A DNA stretch of 64,000 nt from Fodinicurvata sediminis DSM 21159 (GTDB lineage Bacteria; Pseudomonadota; Alphaproteobacteria; Kiloniellales; DSM-21159), in NCBI RefSeq assembly GCF_000420625.1, contig NZ_ATVH01000015.1, positions 248,001 through 312,000 on the forward strand, written 5' to 3'. Under the pieces are notes generated by a model. The model ran no database searches. It was not told the origin of the DNA and worked only from the letters and a program-made list of their open reading frames with translations. Of this stretch, positions 35,664 through 44,553 are shown in pieces (positions within the stretch are counted from its first letter, which is position 1; the number at the start of each line of letters is the position of its first letter). The position numbers and the translations under genes were made by a program.

Positions 35664-36005
35664 TCAGGCAGCCGGAGTTGTCTCTCGAACGGCGGTCAGG
35701 ATGGCTTCGTCGCCGTCGACACGGTTGAGCTCGATCTCGAGCGAGCCGTCGTCCAGGAGCTCGGCCGAGCCATCGCCCCAGACTTCATCGCCCTCGTCGA
35801 AGCCGGCCCAGTGGAAAAAGACGATGGATTTTCCGTACTGGATATCGAGGCTGGCCTGGAACGCCCCGAAGACGATCTCGCCCTGGCCGGCATTGTCGAG
35901 GCTCAGGCGCGCCGGCTCGACCAGGTCCAGAAAATCGCGGTCCCATATATCTGAGCCGGTGATTCTCCAGCGACCGACGACGCGGCAGAGTGAAGGTTCC
36001 GCCAT
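35664..36005 (-). CDS. Small conserved protein of unknown function
   Basis: 113 residues. The pattern GRWRITGSDIWDRDFLDLVEPARLSLDNAGQGEIVFGAFQASLD ... FHWAGFDEGDEVWGDGSAEL ... VDGDEA is shared by a widespread, uncharacterised bacterial family that I recognise by sight but cannot name. No signal peptide or membrane helix. It lies 21 bases downstream of hipA on the same strand and may be read through from the hip promoter. Confidence 0.7.
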   Translation of the reverse strand: MAEPSLCRVVGRWRITGSDIWDRDFLDLVEPARLSLDNAGQGEIVFGAFQASLDIQYGKSIVFFHWAGFDEGDEVWGDGSAELLDDGSLEIELNRVDGDEAILTAVRETTPAA

Positions 36006-36026
36006 TATCCTCTCCGTTGCTGCTTC

Positions 36027-37253
36027 CTATAGCCTGGCAAGCGGCAACCCGGCCAGGTGCGTATCGATGGCTTGGGTGACGTTATTTGCCTGCGGCAGAT
36101 GCGCTTTCTCCCTCGCCCAGGCTTCCCGGAAGCGGGCGACGGTTTCCCGTGCCGTGTCGAGCACCGGCTTAACAGGCAGGTGCGCCTTTCCGGCCAGGGT
36201 AGACAGCTCGTCCAGGGACAGGGCGTCGAAGCGACGGCTGCGGGCATATTTCAAGGCGGCTTCCTCATCCCTGATGTAGGCGATTGTCGATACGAAGTCG
36301 TAGGCGGGGGCCAGGGACGGTGTGCGCCGGTCGCGATAGATCAGGGACCAGTTCTTCAGGTGCATGTCTGCATTGCCGATCAGGGTGTTGAAGACAAGAC
36401 GGCGCGTGAACTCCCTGATGTCGGTTTCCGTCCCCTCGACTGCGAGTACGCTGGCGATGTTGCGATAGCTGGCGTTCCTGTACTTTTTCTCCGGGTATAC
36501 ACCGTAAACCTGTGCGAAATCCTCGATATGGACCGGACCGTCCGCTGTGCGATCGAAGCGCGCGATGGCAAAGGCCTTTCCGCTCAACTCGCCGAGTCCT
36601 TCGGGCAAGTTCGCAATGGCATTCAGATCGACAAGGTCGATCTCGGGCACGTCGATGCCGATCTGGCGTGCAAGGGTCATCATGGCATACTCGTTCTCGG
36701 GAACGCCTGCAAAGCGGGCTGAGGGCAGCTTGACAATCCATGACCCGCCGGCGCCATGGGTGGGAATGGTCAGGCCCTTGTTCGCCCCGGTGTCGCCAAG
36801 GGCAGAGAATTTCAGCTGTACCCCGGCCAACGAGAAACGCAGTGCAGTCTCGCGCAAATAGTCCGCGCCTTCGCCATCTGCATCTGTTCCCGGCGGCCAG
36901 ACTTCACCCTCGGCAGGCTCGATCCTGAGTGCACCGGGCAGGTCGCGGCCCAGTACCCACAGCAGGAAGAACTCACGCAGCGGATTGACCCCGGCCCGTT
37001 CGGCCAGATAACTGCGCAGAGGACCTTCCGGCAGTAGATTCGAGAAGAATGGCAGCACGCGTGTTTGTGTGGCGGCATGTGCGGTGATCAATCCGCCAAG
37101 GTCGTCCTTGAAATGAAGGCCAAGCGTGGACCGGTTCGCATCATTTACATAGGCATCGGTAAAGCTGAACAGTGTGCGGTCGCCCTGAACATGGGTCAGT
37201 GTGCCGATGATCTGGTCATGGAGCCGGACATTCAGGAGTGAGACGTCGGCCAC
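36027..37253 (-). CDS. hipA: HipA-family serine/threonine kinase toxin
   Basis: 408 residues, toxin half of a type II pair. HipA kinases phosphorylate glutamyl-tRNA synthetase or similar targets and cause dormancy. Seen here: the catalytic loop IGNADMHLKN (D296, N301), the metal-binding aspartate in APAYDF (D319), and the auto-regulatory/ATP loop FSLAGVQLKFS with S141 matching the autophosphorylated serine of E. coli HipA. I chose the GTG at 37253, with AGGAG six bases upstream and one base after the hipB stop; an upstream start at 37295 would overlap hipB. All key residues are intact. Confidence 0.87.
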   Translation of the reverse strand: MADVSLLNVRLHDQIIGTLTHVQGDRTLFSFTDAYVNDANRSTLGLHFKDDLGGLITAHAATQTRVLPFFSNLLPEGPLRSYLAERAGVNPLREFFLLWVLGRDLPGALRIEPAEGEVWPPGTDADGEGADYLRETALRFSLAGVQLKFSALGDTGANKGLTIPTHGAGGSWIVKLPSARFAGVPENEYAMMTLARQIGIDVPEIDLVDLNAIANLPEGLGELSGKAFAIARFDRTADGPVHIEDFAQVYGVYPEKKYRNASYRNIASVLAVEGTETDIREFTRRLVFNTLIGNADMHLKNWSLIYRDRRTPSLAPAYDFVSTIAYIRDEEAALKYARSRRFDALSLDELSTLAGKAHLPVKPVLDTARETVARFREAWAREKAHLPQANNVTQAIDTHLAGLPLARL

Positions 37254-37254
37254 T

Positions 37255-37635
37255 TCAGTCTCCTGGCCCATATGGATCGTCTGCGTCTTCATCAAGCCGA
37301 TAGGCCGGCCGTGGCTGTGAGGAGGGGCTCTCCTGCATGCCCTGGTTTCTCAAATTGCGGGTGCCGGTCGCGGCTTTTTCTGTCTGCGCGCGTGTGCTGC
37401 GGATGACGCTGTCGATTGCCGGTAACGCCTTGCGCGGCACCAGCTTGACCTCGAGCTCCAAGGCGCGTGCAAGCTCGATCAGGCTTGATAGCCGGATATC
37501 CGCGCTGCCATTCTCGATCTTGGAGATGTGGCTTTGCGGTACGCCGGTGCGGGCGCTCAGTTCACGCTGGCTGAGCCCCCTGGCTGCGCGCCCCTCTTTC
37601 AGGGCATGGATGATATCTTCGCTCGTGTAAGGCAT
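37255..37635 (-). CDS. hipB: HipB-family antitoxin, XRE helix-turn-helix
   Basis: 126 residues. A Cro/C1-type helix-turn-helix at about residues 8-62 (IIHALKEGRAARGLSQRELSARTGVPQSHISKIENGSADIRLSSLIELARAL) matches HipB and its relatives. The long, acidic, probably disordered C-terminus (DEDADDPYGPGD) may block HipA. ATG 37635 is chosen; an in-frame ATG five codons upstream exists, and neither has a clear ribosome-binding site, so a leaderless or weak start is possible. The upstream AT-rich region contains four TGATATAT-type half-sites, probably for autoregulation. Confidence 0.85.
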   Translation of the reverse strand: MPYTSEDIIHALKEGRAARGLSQRELSARTGVPQSHISKIENGSADIRLSSLIELARALELEVKLVPRKALPAIDSVIRSTRAQTEKAATGTRNLRNQGMQESPSSQPRPAYRLDEDADDPYGPGD

Positions 37636-37665
37636 GATCAATAATAGCATATTGATAAAGAATAT

Positions 37666-37749
37666 TGATATATAAAAGCATATAACCTAAAGAGGAAAAC
37701 ATATAGAAAAATATATCATCTTATTTTTTTGATATATATAAATATATCA
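37666..37749. promoter_or_regulatory. AT-rich operator array between hipB and recQ
   Basis: TGATATAT (37666-37673), ATATATCA (37711-37718), TGATATAT (37730-37737) and ATATATCA (37742-37749) are four copies of one 8-mer in both orientations. The last two form a perfect dyad with a four-base spacer. They lie upstream of hipB and 109 bases upstream of recQ. HipB-type proteins bind several dyads upstream of their operon, so this is probably the hip operator. Confidence 0.6.
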
Positions 37750-37857
37750 TATGTATCGTGATCCACTCGACCCCCGAGCGAAAATACCCCTGCGGACGGG
37801 CGTTGAAACTGTTATGTAGGCGGCCCCGTCCAAACCGACTCGCCGGCGTCCCGTCCC

Positions 37858-39669
37858 ATGCCCCAATCCCCGCTCGAGATCCTCAAGACCGTCTATGGCT
37901 ACGACAGCTTCCGGGGCCGTCAGGCGGAGGTCATCGATCATGTGATCGCCGGCAATGATGCCTTCGTGTTGATGCCCACGGGCGGGGGCAAGTCGCTGTG
38001 CTATCAGATCCCCGCGCTTTGCCGCGCGGGCCTGGGGTTGGTGGTTTCGCCGCTGATCGCGCTGATGGAGGACCAGGTGGCCGCGCTGCGTGCCGCCGGG
38101 GTGGGGGCGGCGGCGCTGAATTCCAGCCTGGCAGGACCGGCACGTGGGCAGCTGTGGGACGAGATCCGCGCCGGAGACCTGGACCTGCTCTATGTGGCGC
38201 CGGAGACTCTGCTGCGCCCCGAGGTGCTGGAACGGCTGCAGAATGTGACGCGGCTGTCGTTGATCGCCATCGACGAGGCGCACTGTCTGTCCCAGTGGGG
38301 GCATGATTTCCGGCCAGAGTACCAGCGCCTGACCTGCCTGGCCGAGGCCTTTCCCGGCGTGCCGCGCATGGCTCTGACGGCCACGGCGGACGCGCCGACG
38401 CGGGCCGAGATCGTCGAGCGCCTGGCGATTGCGCCGGAGAACAGCTTCATCGCCGGCTTCGACCGGCCGAACATACGCTATGCCATCGCCGAAAAGGACA
38501 ATCCGCGCCGGCAGCTGCTGCGCCTGTTGGCCGGGCATTCAGGCGAGAGCGGCATCGTCTATTGCCTGTCCAAGCGGAAGACCGAGGAAACGGCCGCGTG
38601 GCTGAACGACCAGGGCTTCCGTGCGCTGGCCTATCACGCCGGGCTGGAGGCCGAGACGCGCGCCGCACGCCAGCGCCGCTTCCAGCACGAGGACGGCATC
38701 GTCATGGTGGCGACCATCGCGTTTGGCATGGGCATCGACAAGCCGGACGTGCGCTTCGTCGCCCATCTGGACCTGCCGGGCAGCATCGAGGCCTATTACC
38801 AGGAGACGGGGCGGGCCGGGCGCGACGGCCTGCCGGCCGAGGCGATGATGCTCTATGGCCCCGATGACATCGCCCTGCGCCGGCGTTTCGTCGAGGACTC
38901 CAATGCCCCGGAGGCGCGCAAGCGCCTGGAGCACCGCAAGCTGGACGCCCTGCTGGGCCTAACCGAGACGGCCGACTGCCGGCGGCAGGTTCTGCTGCGC
39001 TATTTCGGCGAGGAGCCGCAGCCCTGCGGCAACTGCGATACCTGCGAGCAGCCGCCGGAGCTGTTCGACGGCACCGAGGCGGCGCAGAAGGCGCTGTCCT
39101 GCATCTATCGCACCGGCCAGCGCTTCGGCCAGGCGCACATCATCGCTGTGCTGCGCGGCGAGAGCGACGAGCGGATCGAACGCCTGGGGCACGACCGGCT
39201 GTCCACCTGGGCGATCGGAAAGGAGCATGACGGGCGCGGCTGGCGCGCCATTCTGCGCCAGATGATCGCGCTGGATCTCATTACAGTGGACGTGGCCGGG
39301 CACGGTGGCCTGTCGATTTCCCAGCGCGGGGCGGACTTCCTGCGCAACAAGGAGGACCTGAAGCTGCGCAAGCCCCGGCGCGGCGCCGGCCGCAAGGCGC
39401 CCAGGGCCCAGGCGGCGGTGGAACTGCCGCCCGAGGTGAAGCCGCTGTTCGAGGCCCTGCGCGAAAAGCGCCTGGAACTGGCGCGCGACCAGGGCGTGCC
39501 CTCCTATGTCATCTTCCACGACCGCACCCTGGCCGAGATGGCCAATGCGCGGCCAACCTCAAAGGAAGCGCTGGCTCGCATCTCGGGTGTGGGCACCGGC
39601 AAGCTGGAACGCTACGGCGCCGCCTTCCTGGCGGTGATCACGGATCACCTTGCCAGCGCTAAGGCTTGA
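37858..39669 (+). CDS. recQ: ATP-dependent DNA helicase RecQ
   Basis: 603 residues, a 3'-5' DNA helicase in recombination repair. Domains in order: helicase core with motif 0 FRGRQ, Walker A TGGGKS (K45), DEAH box IDEAHCLSQWGHDFRPEY and motif VI QETGRAGRDG; an RQC zinc-binding region with CGNCDTCEQP; and a C-terminal HRDC domain (about 520-600, ending in GVGTGKLERYGAAFL). Length is normal. The ATG is 222 bases from hipB. There is no operon partner. Confidence 0.96.
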   Translation: MPQSPLEILKTVYGYDSFRGRQAEVIDHVIAGNDAFVLMPTGGGKSLCYQIPALCRAGLGLVVSPLIALMEDQVAALRAAGVGAAALNSSLAGPARGQLWDEIRAGDLDLLYVAPETLLRPEVLERLQNVTRLSLIAIDEAHCLSQWGHDFRPEYQRLTCLAEAFPGVPRMALTATADAPTRAEIVERLAIAPENSFIAGFDRPNIRYAIAEKDNPRRQLLRLLAGHSGESGIVYCLSKRKTEETAAWLNDQGFRALAYHAGLEAETRAARQRRFQHEDGIVMVATIAFGMGIDKPDVRFVAHLDLPGSIEAYYQETGRAGRDGLPAEAMMLYGPDDIALRRRFVEDSNAPEARKRLEHRKLDALLGLTETADCRRQVLLRYFGEEPQPCGNCDTCEQPPELFDGTEAAQKALSCIYRTGQRFGQAHIIAVLRGESDERIERLGHDRLSTWAIGKEHDGRGWRAILRQMIALDLITVDVAGHGGLSISQRGADFLRNKEDLKLRKPRRGAGRKAPRAQAAVELPPEVKPLFEALREKRLELARDQGVPSYVIFHDRTLAEMANARPTSKEALARISGVGTGKLERYGAAFLAVITDHLASAKA

Positions 39670-39700
39670 GCCCAGTCCCTGCTCGTGCACCGCATTCCCG

Positions 39701-39748
39701 GGAACAGCGTCCAAGACGCACGGACCCAGGAACAGCGTCCAAGACGCA
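39701..39748. repeat. Direct repeat of 20 bases, two copies
   Basis: GGAACAGCGTCCAAGACGCA occurs at 39701-39720 and again at 39729-39748, a 28-base period, just after recQ. The second copy supplies the left arm of the hairpin that follows. The repeat may reflect duplication of a terminator arm. Confidence 0.8.
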
Positions 39749-39760
39749 GGGAGGCGTCTT
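39741..39760 (+). terminator. Terminator-like hairpin after recQ
   Basis: AAGACGC-AGGGAG-GCGTCTT forms a seven-base perfect stem, 71 bases after the recQ stop, followed by CCTTGCG without a true T-run. It could act as a weak terminator between the convergent recQ and isochorismatase-like genes. Confidence 0.4.
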
Positions 39761-39796
39761 CCTTGCGCAGACTGACTGGCCCAGCCAGGTTCCTTG

Positions 39797-40444
39797 CTAC
39801 AGCCATTGAAGTACGGTGTCCGTGTCAGTGGTCCAGCCGAACTTCATGGCGAAGTTCTTGAGTGTCGCGGCGTGAAGGTCCGGGGCGAATGAGGAAACAG
39901 TGTCCGGGACAATCGTCGTCGGATACCCGAAGTGGAATGCTTCACGCGCGCTTTCCTCGACGCAGATCTGGGTGACCGTGCCCGTGACCAGGATTGACTT
40001 GACGTCAAGCGCGCGCAGACGCTTATCAAGGTCCGTACCGTGAAAGGCGCCATAGCCGTATTTGTCGATAATGACGTCGCCAGCGTCGGGGGTCAGTTCA
40101 TCGATCACTTGCGTACAGTGCAATGGATGCGGTGCGTCCGGATAACTGCGGATGTGGTCCTTCCAGCAGCACTTCGTCTCCGGACGGCATTGCGGCGACC
40201 AAAGCCACAGCAGGTCAGGTTCCTGCCTGGCCAGGAAACGGGTATAAACGATCGGATGTCCGCGTTCGCGAAACCTGCCGATCAGACGCTTGATAGGGTC
40301 CACGGTCGCGCGGGCGTCGGGGACTTCCAATGGCGCAGCTTCACGCACAAAATCGTTCTGCATGTCGATGACCAGCAGTGCTGGATCGATGAGCCGTTCG
40401 CTGTGGGGAACCTCATTGGCAACGCGTGTCTCCATAGAGTCCAA
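39797..40444 (-). CDS. Isochorismatase-family cysteine hydrolase
   Basis: 215 residues. The catalytic triad of the family is visible: D27 in VIDMQNDF, K128 in DKYGYGAF, and C161 in VTQICVEES. Members hydrolyse N-carbamoyl compounds, nicotinamide, ureidoacrylate or similar amides. The TTG start at 40444 has AGGAGG five bases upstream and is better placed than the ATG three codons later. It is 56 bases downstream of the amidase on the same strand, so both probably act on related amide or ureido substrates brought in by the HAAT transporter. Confidence 0.85.
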   Translation of the reverse strand: MDSMETRVANEVPHSERLIDPALLVIDMQNDFVREAAPLEVPDARATVDPIKRLIGRFRERGHPIVYTRFLARQEPDLLWLWSPQCRPETKCCWKDHIRSYPDAPHPLHCTQVIDELTPDAGDVIIDKYGYGAFHGTDLDKRLRALDVKSILVTGTVTQICVEESAREAFHFGYPTTIVPDTVSSFAPDLHAATLKNFAMKFGWTTDTDTVLQWL

Positions 40445-40500
40445 TACAGCCTCCTGATCCGGGCCTCGGTGTGCCCAAAAAGTGATTCCGCGGCGTAAAG

Positions 40501-41829
40501 TCAGCCCTGCAGCGACCCCCTGGCCTTCTCAAGCTCGATGGCGAGATCGACCACCGCCTTGTCTCGATCGAGCGGGCCGACGATCTGCAGGCTCGAGCCC
40601 AGGCCCTGTTCATTAAGGTGCGCCGGCAGGGAGAGAGCCGGATGGCCGGTCTGGTCGAAGAGGCAGGTGTAGCTGATGTGCGCCTGCAGAACGGGCACGG
40701 GGCCCTTTGCCGTTTCCACGGTCTCGTCGGATTTCCTGGGCGGAAGGACAGGAAGGGTGGGCGTCATCAGGAAATCGACTTCTTCGAAAGCCCTCGCAAC
40801 CTGGTCCCTGGCGACCTGTCGTGCGCGTTCCGCCTGAACATGGCGATAGGCGGGTTCCCGCTTCGCGATTTCCAATGCCTGCTGGACGCCTTCGGGATAG
40901 TTATCCCACTGGTCGGGAAACTTTTCGAAATGATAGGCACCCGCTTCGGCCGTTAGGTTGATCATGTGGAAGGCCAGGACGCTTTCCGGGCTGGGAAGGG
41001 AGACCTTCCGGAGTTCATGACCCAGGCTTTCCGCCAGCTTCAGCGCGCTTTCGAAGGCCTGTCGCACCTCGGGCACAGCGTCGGCGTAGTAGTCCGGATC
41101 GTAGCCCAATGTGAAGGGGCCGCTCTTCGTGCTGCCCGTGCTGTCGAACTGCGGGTCAAGCACGGTCTGGACCGGGGCGATGTCGGCGGCCGAGTTCACC
41201 AAAGGCCCGGCATGATCCAGTGACCAGGCCAGGGGCCGGACGCCGTCCAGCGGCACCCGGCCGTAAGTGGGCTTGAAGCCGACGACCGAGCAGCAGGCCG
41301 CCGGGATGCGGATGCTGCCGCCGGTGTCCGTGCCGATGGCCGCCAGTCCGAAGCCGGCGGCAATGGCGGCACCGGAGCCGCCGCTCGAGCCCCCCACAAC
41401 GTGATCGGGGGCGACGGGATGGGTCGTCTGGGGCGTGCGCACCAGGAAGGCGCCGCTGTCGGTTTCGCTCATGGCCAGGATGACCGCATCCTCGGCGCGC
41501 AGGCGCCTGACCAGTTCCGCGTCCTGTTCGGCGATGTAGTCCTTCAGGAAATCCAGCCCGGCCTTGCAGTGCGCGCCTTCAACGTCGACCAGATCCTTGA
41601 TGATGACCGGCAGGCCGGCCAGGCGCCCGGTCTTCTGGCCCGCGCTCTTGCGGCGATCGATATCATCGGCCTGGGCCAGGGCTGCTTCCGCGAGCACTTC
41701 GCTCAGGGCATGCAGGGAAGGGTTGCGCTCGGTAATTCTTTCCAGGCAGCGGGCAACTACCTTATTGGAGGTTGTCTTGCCCGTGTTGAAATCATCCAGA
41801 TAAGAATGTGCCGTTTCGTTCATAGCCAT
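40501..41829 (-). CDS. Amidase (amidase signature family)
   Basis: 442 residues with the Ser-cisSer-Lys triad: K78 in VIIKDL, S148 in GGSSGGSGAA and S172 in DTGGSIRIPA. The 24-residue gap between the serines is the same as in characterised members. It is not a GatA, because no GatB or GatC is nearby and the C-terminal part differs. Several starts (GTG 41832, ATG 41829, ATG 41823) are possible. It lies downstream of the terminator that closes the HAAT operon, so it has its own promoter in a tight space or relies on read-through. Confidence 0.88.
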   Translation of the reverse strand: MAMNETAHSYLDDFNTGKTTSNKVVARCLERITERNPSLHALSEVLAEAALAQADDIDRRKSAGQKTGRLAGLPVIIKDLVDVEGAHCKAGLDFLKDYIAEQDAELVRRLRAEDAVILAMSETDSGAFLVRTPQTTHPVAPDHVVGGSSGGSGAAIAAGFGLAAIGTDTGGSIRIPAACCSVVGFKPTYGRVPLDGVRPLAWSLDHAGPLVNSAADIAPVQTVLDPQFDSTGSTKSGPFTLGYDPDYYADAVPEVRQAFESALKLAESLGHELRKVSLPSPESVLAFHMINLTAEAGAYHFEKFPDQWDNYPEGVQQALEIAKREPAYRHVQAERARQVARDQVARAFEEVDFLMTPTLPVLPPRKSDETVETAKGPVPVLQAHISYTCLFDQTGHPALSLPAHLNEQGLGSSLQIVGPLDRDKAVVDLAIELEKARGSLQG

Positions 41830-41844
41830 CACCGCTGAGAAAAC

Positions 41845-41882
41845 AAAAAAAAGAGGGGCATGACCTTCATCATGCCCCTCTT
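41845..41882 (-). terminator. Rho-independent terminator of the amide/urea-type HAAT operon
   Basis: A perfect 13-bp stem (AAGAGGGGCATGA at 41851-41863 with TCATGCCCCTCTT at 41870-41882, loop of six) is followed on the minus strand by a run of T. It lies eight bases after the binding-protein stop. This is the best intrinsic terminator in the window. Confidence 0.93.
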
Positions 41883-41889
41883 CGTGAGA

Positions 41890-43074
41890 TCAGGTCAGAT
41901 CGCATCCGGGAATTTCGGGATCGATCTGTCCGAAATTCTCGATGATGTCGAAGTTCCCGTTGTCACCGACACGCGCCATGATGCTGTTGCAGCGCATGTG
42001 GTTGTTCTTCGCGGAGATGTTGACGTGACCCTGGGGCGCGTCGAAGTCGACTTCCGGCAGGGCCTTGAGGACCTTCTCGGTCTCCGTGGAGTCTGCCTTG
42101 GCCACGGCCTTGGCATAGAGCCAGGTGGCGGCATAGGTGGCTTCGCCGATGCCGTTCACCGGGACGTCGTCTCCGAACTTCTCGCGATAGCGCTGCAGGA
42201 AATCGCGGTTTGCATCCGTGTCCAGGCTCATGAAATAGCTCTGGTTGGCAATCACGCCCTTGGCCAGTTCGGGGTAGCGCTTGGCGTAGACGTCATCGAA
42301 GCCCTGGCCAACCAGCTGCGGCTCCATCTCGAAGCTGTTGTACTGGTTCAGCATGGTGCCGCCATCGGCGCCGGCCAGCATGCTCCAGACCATGTCCGGC
42401 TGTGCCTCGTTGATGCGCTCGAAGACCGGTCCCAGATCCTGGATGCCGAAGGGGAAGAATTCCGTATCCAGGACTTCACCACCGGCTCGTTCGAAGGCTT
42501 CTCGGATGTACTTGGAGCTGGTGCGCGGCCAGACATAATCGGAGCCGACGATGTAGCAACGCTTGCCCACATTCTCGACCAGCCAGGGCACCATGGGATC
42601 GATCTGCTGGTTGGGGACCTGACCGGTCGCGGCGAAATAGGGGTCGCAGACCTCGCCCTCGTAATAGGTGGTGTAGATCAAAAGCTTCTTGGCGGGACTG
42701 GTGACGGTGCGTGCCGCCTCGTGCTCGAGGCTGGCGATCATGCCGATGATGACGTCCACATCGTCCCGGAAGATCAGCTGGCGCGCCTTGTCGATGGTCG
42801 CCTGGGTCTGGGTCTGATCGTCCTCGACCGTGAAGACCACTTCGCGCCCGCCGGCACCGCCGGCCTTGTTGATGTCCTCGACCGCCAGTTCGAAACAGTT
42901 CTGCTGGATCTCGCCCAGGATCGTCTCCAGCCCGCTGAGGGCCGTCAGGAAGCCGATGTTGACGGTATCGGATGCCTTGAGGATGGCCGGAAAGCCAAAG
43001 GATGTCGTCGCCGCGGCGCCCGTGGCGGCCATCCCCTTCAAGGTTGTCCTTCTGGAAATCTTTCTGCTGGTCAT
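41890..43074 (-). CDS. HAAT ABC transporter binding protein, amide/urea type
   Basis: 394 residues. A twin-arginine type N-terminus (SRRTTLKGMAATGAA ... FGFPAILKA) leads into a Peripla_BP_5-type fold resembling UrtA, AmiC and FmdD, which bind urea or short-chain amides: IGFLTALSGLETILGEIQQNCFELAVEDINKAGG, and a central TYYEGEVCDPYFAATGQVPNQQ. It is the last gene of the minus-strand operon, 56 bases after the LivF-type gene. The nearby amidase and isochorismatase-like hydrolase support an amide-type ligand. Confidence 0.85.
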   Translation of the reverse strand: MTSRKISRRTTLKGMAATGAAATTSFGFPAILKASDTVNIGFLTALSGLETILGEIQQNCFELAVEDINKAGGAGGREVVFTVEDDQTQTQATIDKARQLIFRDDVDVIIGMIASLEHEAARTVTSPAKKLLIYTTYYEGEVCDPYFAATGQVPNQQIDPMVPWLVENVGKRCYIVGSDYVWPRTSSKYIREAFERAGGEVLDTEFFPFGIQDLGPVFERINEAQPDMVWSMLAGADGGTMLNQYNSFEMEPQLVGQGFDDVYAKRYPELAKGVIANQSYFMSLDTDANRDFLQRYREKFGDDVPVNGIGEATYAATWLYAKAVAKADSTETEKVLKALPEVDFDAPQGHVNISAKNNHMRCNSIMARVGDNGNFDIIENFGQIDPEIPGCDLT

Positions 43075-43130
43075 AATTCTATTCTCCCTTCTTCTCAGCC
43101 GTCCTTGTTCACTACAAAGTTTGAATTGGT

Positions 43131-43847
43131 TTACAGTGCCAATATTTCGTCTATGACGTCGTCGTTCTTGAATTCAGATGCATCTCCTTTTTTGACAATT
43201 TCACCCTTGTCCATGACCATACAACGGTTGGCCAATTCGATTCCGAAATCGAAATTCTGCTCCACGAGCAGTACGCTGACCTTGTGCTCCTCGACGATGG
43301 TCCGGATGATCTCCTTGAGGTCCTGAACGATGCTGGGCTGGATGCCTTCTGTCGGTTCGTCAAGCAACAGGATGTTCGGACGTCCGCAGAGCGCCCTGGC
43401 GATGGCCAGCATCTGCTGCTGTCCCCCGGACAGGGTTCCACCGGCCTGGTTGATCCGTTCCTTCAGTATAGGGAAATATTCGAAGACCTGCTCGGGAATC
43501 TCCGCATTCCGGTCCGGACAGGCGCGCAGGCCGGCCACAAGGTTCTGCCTGACCGTGTGTTTTGGGAAGATGCCACGCCCCTGCGGGACGTAGGCAATTC
43601 CCTTGCGGGCCCGCTTGAAGGTCGGCCAGGTGGTGCAGTCCTCCTGGATCAGGCGGATGTGTCCGGATTGTGCCTTCAGCAGCCCACAGATCGTTTTCAG
43701 CAGGGTGGTCTTGCCAACACCGTTGCGACCGAAGAGGAAAAGGATTTCCTGGGCCGCAAGGTCCAGGCTGACGCCGTTGATGACCGGGACAGAATTGTAA
43801 CCGGATCGGACGTCCTGCAGTTCCAGGACGGGCTTACTGCTTTCCAA
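43131..43847 (-). CDS. HAAT ABC transporter ATP-binding protein (LivF/UrtE type)
   Basis: 238 residues with Walker A GRNGVGKTT, signature LSGGQQQMLAIARAL, Walker B ILLLDEPTEGIQPS and VLLVEQNFDF. The TEGIQPSIVQ sequence is typical of the UrtE branch. The TTG at 43847 follows GGGAGGTC by four bases; earlier in-frame codons would lie deeper in the LivG-type gene. It overlaps the upstream gene by 14 bases. It pairs with the LivG-type ATPase. Confidence 0.9.
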   Translation of the reverse strand: MESSKPVLELQDVRSGYNSVPVINGVSLDLAAQEILFLFGRNGVGKTTLLKTICGLLKAQSGHIRLIQEDCTTWPTFKRARKGIAYVPQGRGIFPKHTVRQNLVAGLRACPDRNAEIPEQVFEYFPILKERINQAGGTLSGGQQQMLAIARALCGRPNILLLDEPTEGIQPSIVQDLKEIIRTIVEEHKVSVLLVEQNFDFGIELANRCMVMDKGEIVKKGDASEFKNDDVIDEILAL

Positions 43848-44553
43848 GGTAGACCTCCCGGACGGTCTGGTCCTGTTCAATTTCGCTGAATTCGCCTTCT
43901 CTCAGCAGCTTTCCCTGGTGCAGCACGATGGTATGGCAGTTCAGTCTGCGCACGAAGCTCATGTCATGTTCGATCACGATCGTGGTGATTCCCTCTTGCA
44001 CTTCCTTCAGGAGCTCGGCTGTCTTCCGGGTTTCCTCGCGCGTCATGCCGGCGGTTGGTTCATCCAGCAGAAGCAGTTCCGGGACCGGCATCAGGGCGAT
44101 CCCGATCTCGAGCCACTGCTTCTGGCCGTGGGCCAGGTTGGCGGCCTTGACGAAGCGCTGTCCGGACAGCTTAATGGTCTCCAGGACCTCGTTCACCCGC
44201 TTTTCCGCAGCGCTTCCATGTTCCTTGCTGGCCAGGTCCAGGTTGTCCTCGACCGTCAGCTCGTCGAAGATGCTGGGAACCTGGAATTTCCGGCTTATGC
44301 CCAGGCGCGCTATGCGATGGAGCGGCAGGCGCGTGATATCGGTGCCCTGGAAGTGAATTGTGCCTTCACTGGGTTTGAGGGCGCCGCAAAGCATGTTGAA
44401 AAGCGTGCTCTTGCCGGCTCCGTTGGCGCCGATGATGCACTGCATCTGGCCGGCGTAGGCCTTCAGGCTGACAGAGTCCACGGCGGTCAGGCCGCCGAAG
44501 CGCTTGCTGACGGCTTCGACCGTCAGGAGCGGCGCGGTATTCGTCTCAGGCAC
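43834..44553 (-). CDS. HAAT ABC transporter ATP-binding protein (LivG/UrtD type)
   Basis: 239 residues with Walker A GANGAGKST, the LAHGQKQWLEIGIALM signature region characteristic of UrtD-like proteins, and Walker B LLLLDEPTAGMT. The GTG start overlaps the permease stop by eight bases, and its stop lies inside the next gene. It forms a heterodimer with the LivF/UrtE-type ATPase of the same operon. Confidence 0.9.
   Translation of the reverse strand: MPETNTAPLLTVEAVSKRFGGLTAVDSVSLKAYAGQMQCIIGANGAGKSTLFNMLCGALKPSEGTIHFQGTDITRLPLHRIARLGISRKFQVPSIFDELTVEDNLDLASKEHGSAAEKRVNEVLETIKLSGQRFVKAANLAHGQKQWLEIGIALMPVPELLLLDEPTAGMTREETRKTAELLKEVQEGITTIVIEHDMSFVRRLNCHTIVLHQGKLLREGEFSEIEQDQTVREVYLGKQ

Noticed and set aside
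41860-43326. Plus-strand open frame (488 codons) across the HAAT binding-protein gene
   Set aside because: The minus strand has a twin-arginine signal and periplasmic-binding fold; the plus-strand product is unfamiliar and runs through the terminator.
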